Shown piece after piece: positions 1 through 7,042 of a stretch of DNA of 39,522 nucleotides. Position 1 is the stretch's first letter. Every line of letters starts with the position of its first letter. Below the pieces are notes generated by a model. It worked only from the letters and a program-made list of their open reading frames with translations, did no database searches and was not told the origin of the DNA. Where the stretch lies: assembly GCA_018829905.1 (NCBI GenBank), contig JAHJST010000026.1, positions 1 through 39,522 of the forward strand, read 5' to 3'. Both the position numbers and the translations under genes were made by a program. This DNA is from Patescibacteria group bacterium. Lineage in GTDB: Bacteria > Patescibacteriota > Minisyncoccia > RBG-13-40-8-A.

Positions 1-2
1 CA

Positions 3-332
3 TCATGGTCATCTTCTTGTAGTTATTTAACACCATTACATGCATATCCTGATCCTGGGTTTAGTCATGTACCAAATAGTCCAGTACCAGATGAAGACGT
101 ACAATTTACAGATGAAACAATATATTATGGTGGTTCTACAGGTGGTTTATGGTTTTGGACATTTGAAACAGCTGGAACATCATCAGAACAGAATCCAATA
201 ACTAGTTTTGATTCTTCAGGACCTAAAGTAGTTATATTACAAGTTACTGATTCAGATAATTATACTTGCTCTTATTCAGATACTATTAAAATTAGCTTTC
301 CCATACCTTTATGGAGAGAGGTAAGGCCTTGA
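3..332 (+). CDS. C-terminal end of a PKD-domain protein (5' truncated)
   Basis: An open frame enters from the left edge and stops at TGA 330-332, giving 109 residues without a start in the window. The sequence has the pattern of a PKD (polycystic kidney disease) beta-sandwich: a Pro-rich lead-in, VQFTD, a central WFWTF where PKD domains have W-x-F, NPITSF, then VVILQVTDSDNY, close to the family's V-x-L-x-V-T-D-s signature. Such domains are extracellular adhesion or spacer modules, so this is probably the end of a secreted or surface protein. Only about ten residues follow the domain. It is followed by an intrinsic terminator at 405-441. The domain call is from motif reading; the rest of the protein is unseen. 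Confidence 0.7.
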   Translation, partial: SWSSSCSYLTPLHAYPDPGFSHVPNSPVPDEDVQFTDETIYYGGSTGGLWFWTFETAGTSSEQNPITSFDSSGPKVVILQVTDSDNYTCSYSDTIKISFPIPLWREVRP

Positions 333-371
333 CAGATGATTTTTGATTTGCTAAGATGAAATAAGTTGAGT

Positions 372-393
372 GGGTTACCCTTCGGGGAAACTC
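372..393 (+). other. UUCG-capped hairpin in the 3' region of the PKD gene
   Basis: GGGTTACCC (372-380) and GGGAAACTC (385-393) form a nine-position stem with one A-A mismatch and one G-T pair, closed by a TTCG tetraloop. It lies 40 nt after the stop and just before the terminator, so it could be a 3' UTR stabiliser or part of a small processed RNA. No T-run follows it directly. Confidence 0.4.
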
Positions 394-404
394 TTTAACT
401 ACGG

Positions 405-441
405 GAGAGAAAGGCCTTTTTCTAGGTCTTTTTCTCTTTTT
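405..441 (+). terminator. Intrinsic terminator after the PKD-domain gene
   Basis: GAGAGAAAGGCCT (405-417) pairs with AGGTCTTTTTCTC (424-436) over 13 positions with two G-T pairs, and is followed by TTTTT. It isolates the upstream gene from the promoter that begins at 444. Confidence 0.8.
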
Positions 442-443
442 AT

Positions 444-472
444 TTGACTCTCTTTTTTAAAAAATATATAAT
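444..472 (+). promoter_or_regulatory. Sigma-70-type promoter of the HExxH protease gene
   Basis: TTGACT (444-449), a 17-nt spacer and TATAAT (467-472) give a near-consensus promoter. The expected transcript start is about 479-480, the first bases of the foldable leader at 481-570, so the mRNA would have a leader of about 98 nt, unusually long for this window. Confidence 0.75.
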
Positions 473-480
473 TTAAATAA

Positions 481-570
481 GTATTAGTTCTAGTATGAAA
501 GGAGTCTGGAACTAGTACCTACTCAACCACGTAGTTTTGGGGTTTAACTTTCCGGGCTCCTTTCATATTA
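481..570 (+). promoter_or_regulatory. Structured 5' leader with two competing stems
   Basis: Two stems can be drawn. Stem 1: 481-490 with 509-518, ten positions with one G-T pair. Stem 2: 491-504 with 557-570, fourteen positions with one G-T pair, extended inside by 506-509 with 552-555. One arm of stem 2 is the loop of stem 1, so they either form a pseudoknot or exclude each other. Smaller elements inside are CTAC/GTAG (519-522/531-534) and AACC/GGTT (525-528/541-544). Stem 2 would place a long helix 7 nt before the start codon and would bury the only AAGGAG-like motif (about 499-504). This resembles a translational control leader, but I recognise no known riboswitch class. Confidence 0.5.
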
Positions 571-577
571 GAAATAC

Positions 578-2356
578 ATGATTTCTTTTGTATTAAAAAG
601 AAAAATCTTATTATCCCTGCTTATATCAGGCGGGGTTTTTATTATTTCTTCATTTGCTTTAGCTGCTGAGCCAGTTAATTTTTTTGTTGATTCTATTTAT
701 GATTGGCAAAACAGAGAACAAGTATCAGCTACATTAATGAAAGAATCTAATCATGCGTATTTCTATATTGAAGATGATTATTGGAATGATCTTTCTGCTT
801 CTCAGCAAACTCTTTATTTAGATTATTTAGCTATTGTTGCTAGAGATTTTGATAATATTACATATGATTCAGTTATATATATTTATGGTTCAGAGTGGAA
901 ACCAGGAATAGATAATGATGAAAAGATTACAATTCTTTTAACTCGTTTAAAAAATACAGCTGGAGGATATTTTAATGAAAAAGATGAATTTATTGATATT
1001 GCTAATTCAAATAAAAGAGAAATGATATATATTAATTCTACTCAAATTGTTAATCCTTTAATTGATTCTTTTATTGCTCATGAGTTTCAACATTTAATTA
1101 ATTTTAATAAAAAACAAAAAGAACAATTAATCAGAGAAGAAGTTTGGCTAAATGAATTAAGAAGTGAATATGCTCCTACAATAGCTGGTTATGATGCAGA
1201 ATATGTTAATACTAATTTAGAAAGAAGAGTAGATGATTTTATTACTAATCCTTTTGATTCTTTAACTGAGTGGAATGGTGATCGTTATGATTATCCTCCT
1301 GTTAATTTGTTTGGACATTATTTGGCTGATCAATTTGGAGAAGAGGTTCTTACATATATGATTAATAATAATAGGGTTGGGACTCATAGCGTTGAGCAAG
1401 CTGTAAGAGATTTAGGATATGATTTAAATTTTTCTGAAATTTTTAATAATTGGTTAATAGCTAATTATTTAAATGATTCTACTTTAAGCGATGGAAGATA
1501 TGGTTATAACAATCCATATTTAAAAGGATCTATTCATGTTTCTCCGATTACTTATGGAATTGTAGCTACTAGTATTGTTAATATTTCTCAGGGCGTTGTA
1601 GATTGGGCTCCTTATTGGTATAGATTTATTAATAAGCAAAACAAAACAGCAATAGCAAGAGATTTAGAAATAGAATTTGAAGGAGCGCATACTCAAGGAA
1701 ATTTCAATGTAATATATATTGTTGAGTATTATAACAAGCCTTTAGTTATTAATTTATTAACATTAAGTAATCAGGGCGGTGTTTTAAAGGTTCCTAATTT
1801 TAGAGACAACGTAGAATCAGTAACAATTATTGTTTCTAATCAATTTAAAAAAGGTGGTTTTAATGGTTCAGAATTAACAACTCCATTTTCTCTTGGTGTT
1901 GCTACTACAATATTTGATGGATATGTTCCTGACCCAGGATCAGAACCAGAGCCAAATCAAGGAGCAAAACCAGAAGATTATGGATTAAAAGAAGGTGATT
2001 TAATAAGAGCAAAAGGAGATTTTGATATATTCATTATTAATCAATTTGGTTATAAGCGTTTATTTCTAAATCCTGAGATATTTAAAATGTATGGTCATTT
2101 GGGTGGTTGGAAAGATGTTAAAACAGTAAGTTCAGCAACAAGAGATGCATTTATTACTTCTTCTTTGTATAAATATGTAAACAATACAAAAGTATATCAT
2201 ATGACAGTTACTGGAGAAGATACTGGAATTCTTCATTGGTTAAATATTTCTGGAAATGATTTTATTGATCAAGGAGGGGATGCAAACTCAATATTTATTA
2301 TTAACGAACACGAATTAAATTGGTATCCAAAGGGAGCTGATAAGATTTCACTCTAA
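578..2356 (+). CDS. Secreted HExxH zinc metalloprotease with C-terminal surface-type module
   Basis: 592 aa. Residues 1-30 form a signal peptide: basic start (VLKRK), a long hydrophobic core, and a likely cut after FALAA. Around residues 166-172 AHEFQHLINF contains the HExxH zinc site, and WLNELRSEYAP about 20 residues later has the Glu expected as third zinc ligand in gluzincin-type proteases such as the M30 (hyicolysin) group. A Pro/Glu-rich hinge near 445-465 leads to a C-terminal domain of about 125 residues beginning EDYGLKEGDLIRAKG and containing GYKRLFLN, YGHLGGW and GEDTGILHW. I associate this module with surface proteins of candidate phyla bacteria, from memory only. Predicted to act outside the membrane. 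It has its own promoter and a folded leader but no clear ribosome site. No terminator precedes the next promoter at 2358. Confidence 0.75.
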   Translation: MISFVLKRKILLSLLISGGVFIISSFALAAEPVNFFVDSIYDWQNREQVSATLMKESNHAYFYIEDDYWNDLSASQQTLYLDYLAIVARDFDNITYDSVIYIYGSEWKPGIDNDEKITILLTRLKNTAGGYFNEKDEFIDIANSNKREMIYINSTQIVNPLIDSFIAHEFQHLINFNKKQKEQLIREEVWLNELRSEYAPTIAGYDAEYVNTNLERRVDDFITNPFDSLTEWNGDRYDYPPVNLFGHYLADQFGEEVLTYMINNNRVGTHSVEQAVRDLGYDLNFSEIFNNWLIANYLNDSTLSDGRYGYNNPYLKGSIHVSPITYGIVATSIVNISQGVVDWAPYWYRFINKQNKTAIARDLEIEFEGAHTQGNFNVIYIVEYYNKPLVINLLTLSNQGGVLKVPNFRDNVESVTIIVSNQFKKGGFNGSELTTPFSLGVATTIFDGYVPDPGSEPEPNQGAKPEDYGLKEGDLIRAKGDFDIFIINQFGYKRLFLNPEIFKMYGHLGGWKDVKTVSSATRDAFITSSLYKYVNNTKVYHMTVTGEDTGILHWLNISGNDFIDQGGDANSIFIINEHELNWYPKGADKISL

Positions 2357-2357
2357 T

Positions 2358-2386
2358 TTGACATTAATTTTATTTGTTGATAATAT
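2358..2386 (+). promoter_or_regulatory. Promoter of hicBA-secA, leaderless spacing
   Basis: TTGACA (2358-2363), 17-nt spacer, TAATAT (2381-2386) with an extended TGA just before the -10. The start codon ATG is at 2395, only 8 nt after the -10 box, so transcription should begin at or next to the ATG. Confidence 0.75.
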
Positions 2387-2394
2387 AAATTTAT

Positions 2395-2613
2395 ATGAAA
2401 TTTACTGGAGTATATACAAAAAAAGGAAAATGGTATGTAGGATGGGTAGAAGAGGTTCCTGGAGCAAACACACAAGGGAAAACTCTTAAGGAAGTTAAAG
2501 AAAACTTAAAAGAGGCTCTTTTGTTAATTCTTGAAACAAATAGAATTCTCAACAAACAAGAGAATATAAAAGGAAAATTAATAATAGAACCAATTTCTGT
2601 TTCTTTGAGATGA
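2395..2613 (+). CDS. hicB: HicB-family antitoxin
   Basis: 72 aa. The pattern is that of the partial-RNase-H fold of HicB antitoxins: two strands (FTGVYTKKGKWYVGWVEEVPG), the ANTQGKTLKEVKENLKEAL segment with the typical G-x-T-x-x-E-A/V-x-x-N-L-x-E-A, and a short tail. HicB binds and silences the HicA mRNA interferase and usually represses its own promoter. The gene order here is antitoxin first, toxin second, the reverse of the most common hicAB order. No separate C-terminal DNA-binding domain is present, so DNA binding would have to come from elsewhere. The start is the first ATG after a strong promoter, and its stop overlaps hicA by ATGA (2610-2613). Confidence 0.85.
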   Translation: MKFTGVYTKKGKWYVGWVEEVPGANTQGKTLKEVKENLKEALLLILETNRILNKQENIKGKLIIEPISVSLR

Positions 2614-2804
2614 AAAGAAAAGACTTAATTAAACATTTAATTAAAAGTGGATGTATTTTTGTTAGAGAGGGCGCAAAGCACAGCGTCTTTTTTAATCCAT
2701 TAATAAGAAGAATATCTAGTATTCCTCGTCATAATGAAATAAATAGTTATTTAGGTAAAAAAATTTGTCAGGATTTAGGAATAGAGATATATATAAAAAA
2801 ATAA
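2610..2804 (+). CDS. hicA: HicA-family mRNA interferase toxin
   Basis: 64 aa. It has the HicA double-stranded-RNA-binding-like fold: KRKDLIKHLIKSGCIFVREGAKHSVFFNP, with the catalytic His of the G-x-x-H motif at residue 24, then IPRHNEINSYLGKKICQDLGI. HicA cuts mRNA when freed from HicB. It starts inside the hicB stop (ATGA), implying translational coupling, and its stop TAA (2802-2804) is only 2 nt before the secA ATG, with no terminator or obvious promoter between. The toxin is therefore expected to be co-transcribed with the essential export ATPase gene. Sequence looks intact. Confidence 0.85.
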   Translation: MKRKDLIKHLIKSGCIFVREGAKHSVFFNPLIRRISSIPRHNEINSYLGKKICQDLGIEIYIKK

Positions 2805-2806
2805 AA

Positions 2807-5176
2807 ATGTTAAAATTTCTGAGCGATCCAAATAAAAAATATTTGAACAAGATCCAGCCATTGGTAGATAAGACAAATAAGCTTGAACATGAGTTCGAGC
2901 GTTTTTCTAATAAGGAATTAAAAGAAAAAACATTAGAACTTAAAAAAAGATTAGAAAAAGAATCCTTAGATGATATTCTTCCAGAGGCATTTGCTTTGGT
3001 TAGAGAATCTTCTAAAAAAACATTAAATCAAAGACATTATGATGTTCAATTAATTGGTGGAATTGTTTTACATCAGGGTAAAATAGCTGAAATGAGAACT
3101 GGTGAAGGAAAAACATTGGCATCTACTCTTCCAATTTATTTAAATGCTTTATCTGGAAAAGGAGTTCATGTGGTTACAGTTAATGATTATTTAGCACGTA
3201 GAGATTGTATTTGGATGGGACAAATATATAATTTATTAGGATTATCTGTTGCATGCATTGTTCATGATAATGCTTTTATATATGATCCTGAATTCAAAGC
3301 TGAAGACGAACAAAGAGATGAATTAGGTTCTTTTAAAATATTTGAAGATTTTTTAAAGCCTATTTCTAGAAAACAAGCATATGATTGTGATATTTTATAT
3401 GGAACAAATAATGAATTTGGTTTTGACTTTTTAAGAGATAATATGGCTCAATCTAAAGAAGATTTAGCTCAAAGAGAGCTTAATTATGCAATTGTTGATG
3501 AAGTAGATAGTATTTTAATTGATGAGGCTCGTACCCCTTTAATAATTTCTGCTCCTGATATGGAATCAGGAAAAATGTATGAACAATTTTCTAAAATCGT
3601 TCCTCAATTAAAAAAAGAACAAGATTTTACAGTTGATGAAAAATCCAGATCTGTTTCTTTAACTAATCATGGAATGGATAAAATAGAAAAGATTTTAAAT
3701 ATGGGAAATATTTATCAAGAAAAAAGTATTCAGATAATTCATCATTTAGAACAAGCATTAAAAGCAGAGATTTTATTTAAAAAAGACAAAGATTATGTTG
3801 TAAAAGACGGAGAATTAATTATTGTAGATGATTTTACTGGTAGATTAATGCCTGGTCGTAGATATTCTGGTGGTTTACATCAAGCATTAGAAGCAAAAGA
3901 AAATGTTGTTGTTCAAAAAGAATCAAAAACCTTAGCTTCTATTACTTTTCAAAATTTATTTAGAATGTATAAAAAACTTTCTGGTATGACTGGTACTGCT
4001 TTAACAAATGCAGAAGAATTTGATAAGGTTTATTCTTTAGATGTAATAAGTATTCCTACGAATAAAGATATTATTCGTAAGGATTATCCTGATTTGGTTT
4101 TTAAAACAGAGATTGGTAAATTTACAGCTGTTGTTAAAAAAATTAAAGAATGCAAAGAAAAAAACCAACCAGTTTTAATAGGCACAGTATCAATAGAAAA
4201 AAATGAATATTTGGGCAAATTATTAAAAAGAGAGGGCATTGATTGTAATATTTTAAATGCAAAAAATCATGAAAGAGAAGGAGAAATAATTGCTCAGGCT
4301 GGTAAATTAAGAGGTGTTACGGTTGCTACTAATATGGCTGGTAGAGGAGTTGATATTGTTTTGGGTGGTAATCCTCCACAAAACGCTGATCAGGTTAAAC
4401 AATCTGGTGGTTTGTTTGTTATAGGAACAGAAAGACACGATGCTCGTAGAATAGATAATCAATTAAGAGGAAGGGCTGGAAGACAAGGAGATTCTGGTGC
4501 TTCTCAGTTTTTTGTTTCCTTAGAAGATGAATTAATGAGAAGATTTGGTTCTGATAAAATTAAATCTTTAATGAATACTTTAAATATTCCAGATGATCAA
4601 CCAATACAAAATAAATTAATATCTAATGCTATTGAAAAATCTCAGGGTAGAATAGAAGGGTATAATCTTGATATTAGAAATCATGTATTAAAATATGATG
4701 AAGTAATGAATAAACAAAGAGATGTTATTTACAAAAAAAGAAGAGAGATTCTTTTTTCAAATGATTTATTAGAAGAAATTAAAGATATTTTAGATAAAAA
4801 AGAATTAGAAGAATATATGGAAAAAAGAGAAAAATTAGAAGATGCTTTAATGTTTGAGAGATTTGTATTTTTAAGAAGCATTGATATGTTATGGATGGAG
4901 CATTTAGAAACAATGGATTGTTTAAAACAAGGAGTAGGATTAAGCGCTTATGCACAAAAAGATCCAGTTATTGAATATACAAATCAAGGAAAAAGATTAT
5001 TTGATAATTTATTAAATAATATTGATGATACAATTGTAGACATGTTATTAAAAGCAGAATTTATAAAACAACCACAACAAAAAGTTATTATTCAAGATAA
5101 AAAGAAAAAAGTTGGCAGGAATGACAAATGTCCGTGTGGATCAAATAAGAAATATAAAAAGTGTTGTGGGAAATAA
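2807..5176 (+). CDS. secA: Preprotein translocase ATPase SecA (compact form)
   Basis: 789 aa; the ATPase motor that drives unfolded proteins through SecYEG. Walker A MRTGEGKT is at residues 96-103, Walker B VDEVDSILIDEARTP near 231, and helicase motifs NMAGRGVDI and LRGRAGRQGDSG follow in the second nucleotide-binding domain. The last 20 residues hold the SEC-C zinc motif C-P-C...C-C (775, 777, 786, 787). There is an insertion of roughly 25 residues before DILYGTNNEFGFDFLRD. The segment between the helical scaffold start (RDVIYKKRREIL) and the FLRSIDMLWMEHL helix is only about 40 residues, against about 110 in E. coli SecA, so the helical wing domain is largely missing. The start is the ATG at 2807; an upstream TTG would lie inside hicA. 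It ends in a terminator shared with the convergent gene. Confidence 0.95.
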   Translation: MLKFLSDPNKKYLNKIQPLVDKTNKLEHEFERFSNKELKEKTLELKKRLEKESLDDILPEAFALVRESSKKTLNQRHYDVQLIGGIVLHQGKIAEMRTGEGKTLASTLPIYLNALSGKGVHVVTVNDYLARRDCIWMGQIYNLLGLSVACIVHDNAFIYDPEFKAEDEQRDELGSFKIFEDFLKPISRKQAYDCDILYGTNNEFGFDFLRDNMAQSKEDLAQRELNYAIVDEVDSILIDEARTPLIISAPDMESGKMYEQFSKIVPQLKKEQDFTVDEKSRSVSLTNHGMDKIEKILNMGNIYQEKSIQIIHHLEQALKAEILFKKDKDYVVKDGELIIVDDFTGRLMPGRRYSGGLHQALEAKENVVVQKESKTLASITFQNLFRMYKKLSGMTGTALTNAEEFDKVYSLDVISIPTNKDIIRKDYPDLVFKTEIGKFTAVVKKIKECKEKNQPVLIGTVSIEKNEYLGKLLKREGIDCNILNAKNHEREGEIIAQAGKLRGVTVATNMAGRGVDIVLGGNPPQNADQVKQSGGLFVIGTERHDARRIDNQLRGRAGRQGDSGASQFFVSLEDELMRRFGSDKIKSLMNTLNIPDDQPIQNKLISNAIEKSQGRIEGYNLDIRNHVLKYDEVMNKQRDVIYKKRREILFSNDLLEEIKDILDKKELEEYMEKREKLEDALMFERFVFLRSIDMLWMEHLETMDCLKQGVGLSAYAQKDPVIEYTNQGKRLFDNLLNNIDDTIVDMLLKAEFIKQPQQKVIIQDKKKKVGRNDKCPCGSNKKYKKCCGK

Positions 5177-5204
5177 AAAGACAGGGCATTAAACCTGTCT
5201 TTTT
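5175..5204. terminator. Bidirectional terminator between secA and the convergent small gene
   Basis: AAAAAGACAGG (5175-5185) and CCTGTCTTTTT (5194-5204) form an 11-bp stem with an 8-nt loop. It has a T-run on both strands, so it can end secA on plus and the 64-aa gene on minus. The left arm begins inside the secA stop codon. Confidence 0.8.
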
Positions 5205-5220
5205 GATTTCGATTTTTGGA

Positions 5221-5415
5221 TTATAGTCCAGATAATTCATACAAATGTACAAACCCAACAACATTAGCAATTAATAATATTATTCCTATTATCCATCCTG
5301 CAATAGTTAATTCATTATCTTCTGTTGGGCGTAATTTTGGAAATAAACAATATGCAAAGAATGAAATTATTGCAACAAAATCAGCTATTGTTAATAATAT
5401 TTTTGCAAAGGTCAT
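5221..5415 (-). CDS. Small two-helix membrane protein, unknown
   Basis: 64 aa on the minus strand. Residues 3-26 (FAKILLTIADFVAIISFFAYCLF) and 40-60 (GWIIGIILLIANVVGFVHLY) are predicted membrane helices joined by a short charged loop with KLRPTEDNE. I do not recognise the family. It is judged real because a very strong Shine-Dalgarno site, AAGGAGGG, lies 6 nt before its ATG, a promoter with TTGATT-17-TTTAAT and an extended TGA sits behind that, and it ends at a shared bidirectional terminator. It is convergent with secA and divergent from the Nudix gene at 5453. A role near the Sec system is only suggested by position. Confidence 0.7.
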   Translation of the reverse strand: MTFAKILLTIADFVAIISFFAYCLFPKLRPTEDNELTIAGWIIGIILLIANVVGFVHLYELSGL

Positions 5416-5441
5416 TTTAGCCCTCCTTTTTAGATTTTCTT

Positions 5442-5471
5442 TATTAAATCATATGTTTAATCTTAAATCAA
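5442..5471. promoter_or_regulatory. Overlapping divergent promoters
   Basis: On minus: TTGATT (5471-5466), 17-nt spacer, extended TGA, TTTAAT (5448-5443), for the 64-aa membrane gene. On plus: TATTAA (5442-5447), 5 nt before the Nudix ATG at 5453. The two -10 boxes occupy almost the same bases, so the two genes probably cannot be initiated at the same time. The plus-strand -35 is poor. Confidence 0.5.
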
Positions 5472-5863
5472 TGGTTTATTTTAAAAAAGGTGCTTTTGGC
5501 ATAATATTAAATAAAGATAAAGAAATCTTATTATGTCACCGTAGAGATATTGATTTTTGGAATTTACCAGGCGGTGGATGTGGAAAAAAAGAATCTTTTA
5601 AAAATTGTGTTTTAAGAGAGATCAAAGAAGAAACTGGATTAGAAACTAAAATTGAAAAATTAAGTGGTATATATATAAAATTAAAGAAAAAAGAAATTGT
5701 TTTTGTTTTTATTTGTAAGATTATAGGTGGTAAAAAAATAATTACAAACGAAGCAGACAAAATAGAATATTTTGATATTGAAAAATTACCACTAAACACA
5801 ATAAGAAAACACATTAAACGAATAAATGGATTAATAAAAAAGGGAATTGTATTAAAGATTTAA
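5453..5863 (+). CDS. Nudix hydrolase
   Basis: 136 aa from ATG 5453; a later ATG at 5471 is also possible. A complete Nudix box, G-x5-E-x7-R-E-U-x-E-E-x-G-U, is at residues 41-63 (GGCGKKES then REIKEETGL). Nudix enzymes hydrolyse nucleoside diphosphates linked to another group, with metal bound by the box Glu residues; the substrate cannot be read from the sequence. The flanking strands (KGAFGIILN before, FVFICKIIGG after) fit the fold. A second Nudix gene follows 8 nt later and is clearly not a copy: outside the box the two share little. Together with the VanY-like gene they look like one transcription unit. No Shine-Dalgarno site is visible, in line with a leaderless start. Confidence 0.88.
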   Translation: MFNLKSMVYFKKGAFGIILNKDKEILLCHRRDIDFWNLPGGGCGKKESFKNCVLREIKEETGLETKIEKLSGIYIKLKKKEIVFVFICKIIGGKKIITNEADKIEYFDIEKLPLNTIRKHIKRINGLIKKGIVLKI

Positions 5864-5871
5864 TAACAAAT

Positions 5872-6330
5872 ATGTTTAAAAAAACAATAATTCGTTTAAA
5901 TATAATTATATTTCCCTTAGTAAAGCTATATTGGTTTATTTTTAGACCAGAAACAAGGGGTGTAAAATGTATTATAGAAAATGATAATAAGATATTGCTT
6001 GTAAGAAATAATTATGGAAGAAAAAGATGGACTTTTCCTGGTGGTAGAATTAATAAAAATGAATTACCAGAAAAAGCAATAAAAAGAGAGGTTAAAGAAG
6101 AAATTGGACTAAATGTTTCAGGTATAAAATTATTAGATAGTTTTATTTCAACTGCAGAACATAAGAAAGATAAAATATATGTATTTTTAGCAAAATCAAA
6201 TAAAAAAGATTTCAAAATTGACAATATTGAGATTTTAGAAGCAAATTGGTTTTCTGTTGATAATACACCAGAATTAATAGGACCAATTGCTTTAAAAATA
6301 GTAGATATATATAAAAATGTTAATCGATAG
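5872..6330 (+). CDS. Nudix hydrolase with hydrophobic N-terminal segment
   Basis: 152 aa. The Nudix box is complete at residues 58-80 (GRINKNELPEK then REVKEEIGL), preceded by the usual WTFPGG. Unlike its neighbour it begins with a hydrophobic stretch (residues 6-24, IIRLNIIIFPLVKLYWFIF) that could anchor it to the inner face of the membrane. In CPR-like genomes short Nudix proteins with this RPETRGV-x-C-x-I entry are common by my recollection. The substrate is unknown; a role in clearing damaged nucleotides or in cell-wall sugar-nucleotide turnover is possible given the VanY-like gene that overlaps it by 14 nt. Confidence 0.85.
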   Translation: MFKKTIIRLNIIIFPLVKLYWFIFRPETRGVKCIIENDNKILLVRNNYGRKRWTFPGGRINKNELPEKAIKREVKEEIGLNVSGIKLLDSFISTAEHKKDKIYVFLAKSNKKDFKIDNIEILEANWFSVDNTPELIGPIALKIVDIYKNVNR

Positions 6331-6985
6331 TGAAAAGAAAGAAATAATAGACTCTATTTTAAATAAGTTAGAAAAAGAAAAAACAGTTCTTATTAATTTT
6401 AGGAACCTTTATAATTTATTAGAAAAAAATGAAGTTGAATTATGTAGAAAATTTCTTAAGATTAATCCAAGAAAATATGGATTTAAAGGTAAGTATTTTG
6501 GAATTAAATCAGTGCCAAAAAAATTAATTGAAATTAAAGGACAAAAATATATTGAAAATGAAAAGATTAAAAATATTGCAACACAATATTTATCAGGTCG
6601 AGTATATAAATTATTTATTAAACTGAATAAAGGATTACAAAAAGATTTAAATAGGAAATTATTAATTGATTCTTGTTATAGATCTCCAGCTTATCAACTT
6701 TTTACTTTTTTTTATTATTTAAAATTTCTTAATTGGAATTTTAGAAATACGATTAAAAGGGTTGCATTACCAGGATATAGTGAGCATGGAGATCCTTTTA
6801 ATCCTGCAATAGATTTTATAACTCGAGACGGAAAGCCAGGTGATAAAAAACCATTAGATTTTTTAGAAACCAAAGAATATGAATGGCTTTTAAAAAATGC
6901 AGATAAATTTGGATTTTATCTTTCTTATTCTAAAAAAAATAAATATGGTATTATGTTTGAACCATGGCATTGGCGTTTAAAATAA
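6317..6985 (+). CDS. VanY-like D-alanyl-D-alanine carboxypeptidase (peptidase M15)
   Basis: 222 aa. Zinc-site motifs of M15B peptidases are present: SCYRSPAYQ (the S-x-Y-R-S-x-x-x-Q substrate strand), S155-E-H157 ... A-I-D166 (zinc His and Asp) and E215-P-W-H218-W-R at the C-terminus (catalytic Glu and zinc His). Such enzymes trim the last D-Ala from peptidoglycan stem peptides. In most family members the His-to-Asp spacing is seven residues (SEHxxGxAxD); here it is nine, with GDPFNP in place of the usual loop. No signal peptide or membrane segment is visible at the N-terminus, so export is unclear; the first 90 residues are a lysine-rich helical region. It overlaps the preceding Nudix gene by 14 nt. 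Confidence 0.8.
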   Translation: MLIDSEKKEIIDSILNKLEKEKTVLINFRNLYNLLEKNEVELCRKFLKINPRKYGFKGKYFGIKSVPKKLIEIKGQKYIENEKIKNIATQYLSGRVYKLFIKLNKGLQKDLNRKLLIDSCYRSPAYQLFTFFYYLKFLNWNFRNTIKRVALPGYSEHGDPFNPAIDFITRDGKPGDKKPLDFLETKEYEWLLKNADKFGFYLSYSKKNKYGIMFEPWHWRLK

Positions 6986-7002
6986 ATGTTTTTTAATAAA
7001 TC

Positions 7003-7027
7003 AATAGTTTACAAACTATTTTTTTTA
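7003..7027 (+). terminator. AT-rich intrinsic terminator after the VanY-like gene
   Basis: AATAGTT (7003-7009), loop TACA, AACTATT (7014-7020), followed directly by a run of T. The stem has only two G-C pairs, so it may be leaky. Its loop overlaps the -35 box of the secD promoter. Confidence 0.55.
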
Positions 7028-7036
7028 TTCTAAACT
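7008..7036 (+). promoter_or_regulatory. Promoter of secDF, leaderless spacing
   Basis: TTTACA (7008-7013), 17-nt spacer, TAAACT (7031-7036); the secD ATG is at 7043, 6 nt after the -10. The -35 box sits inside the terminator hairpin of the upstream gene. Confidence 0.55.
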
Positions 7037-7042
7037 AATTCT

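Noticed and set aside
2765-2806. Upstream TTG start for secA
   Set aside because: It would lie inside hicA; SecA homologues begin near MLKFLxDPNxK, which matches the ATG at 2807.
5216-5452. Upstream extension of the first Nudix gene
   Set aside because: The extra frame is antisense to the well-supported SD-led 64-aa gene, and Nudix similarity begins only after 5470.
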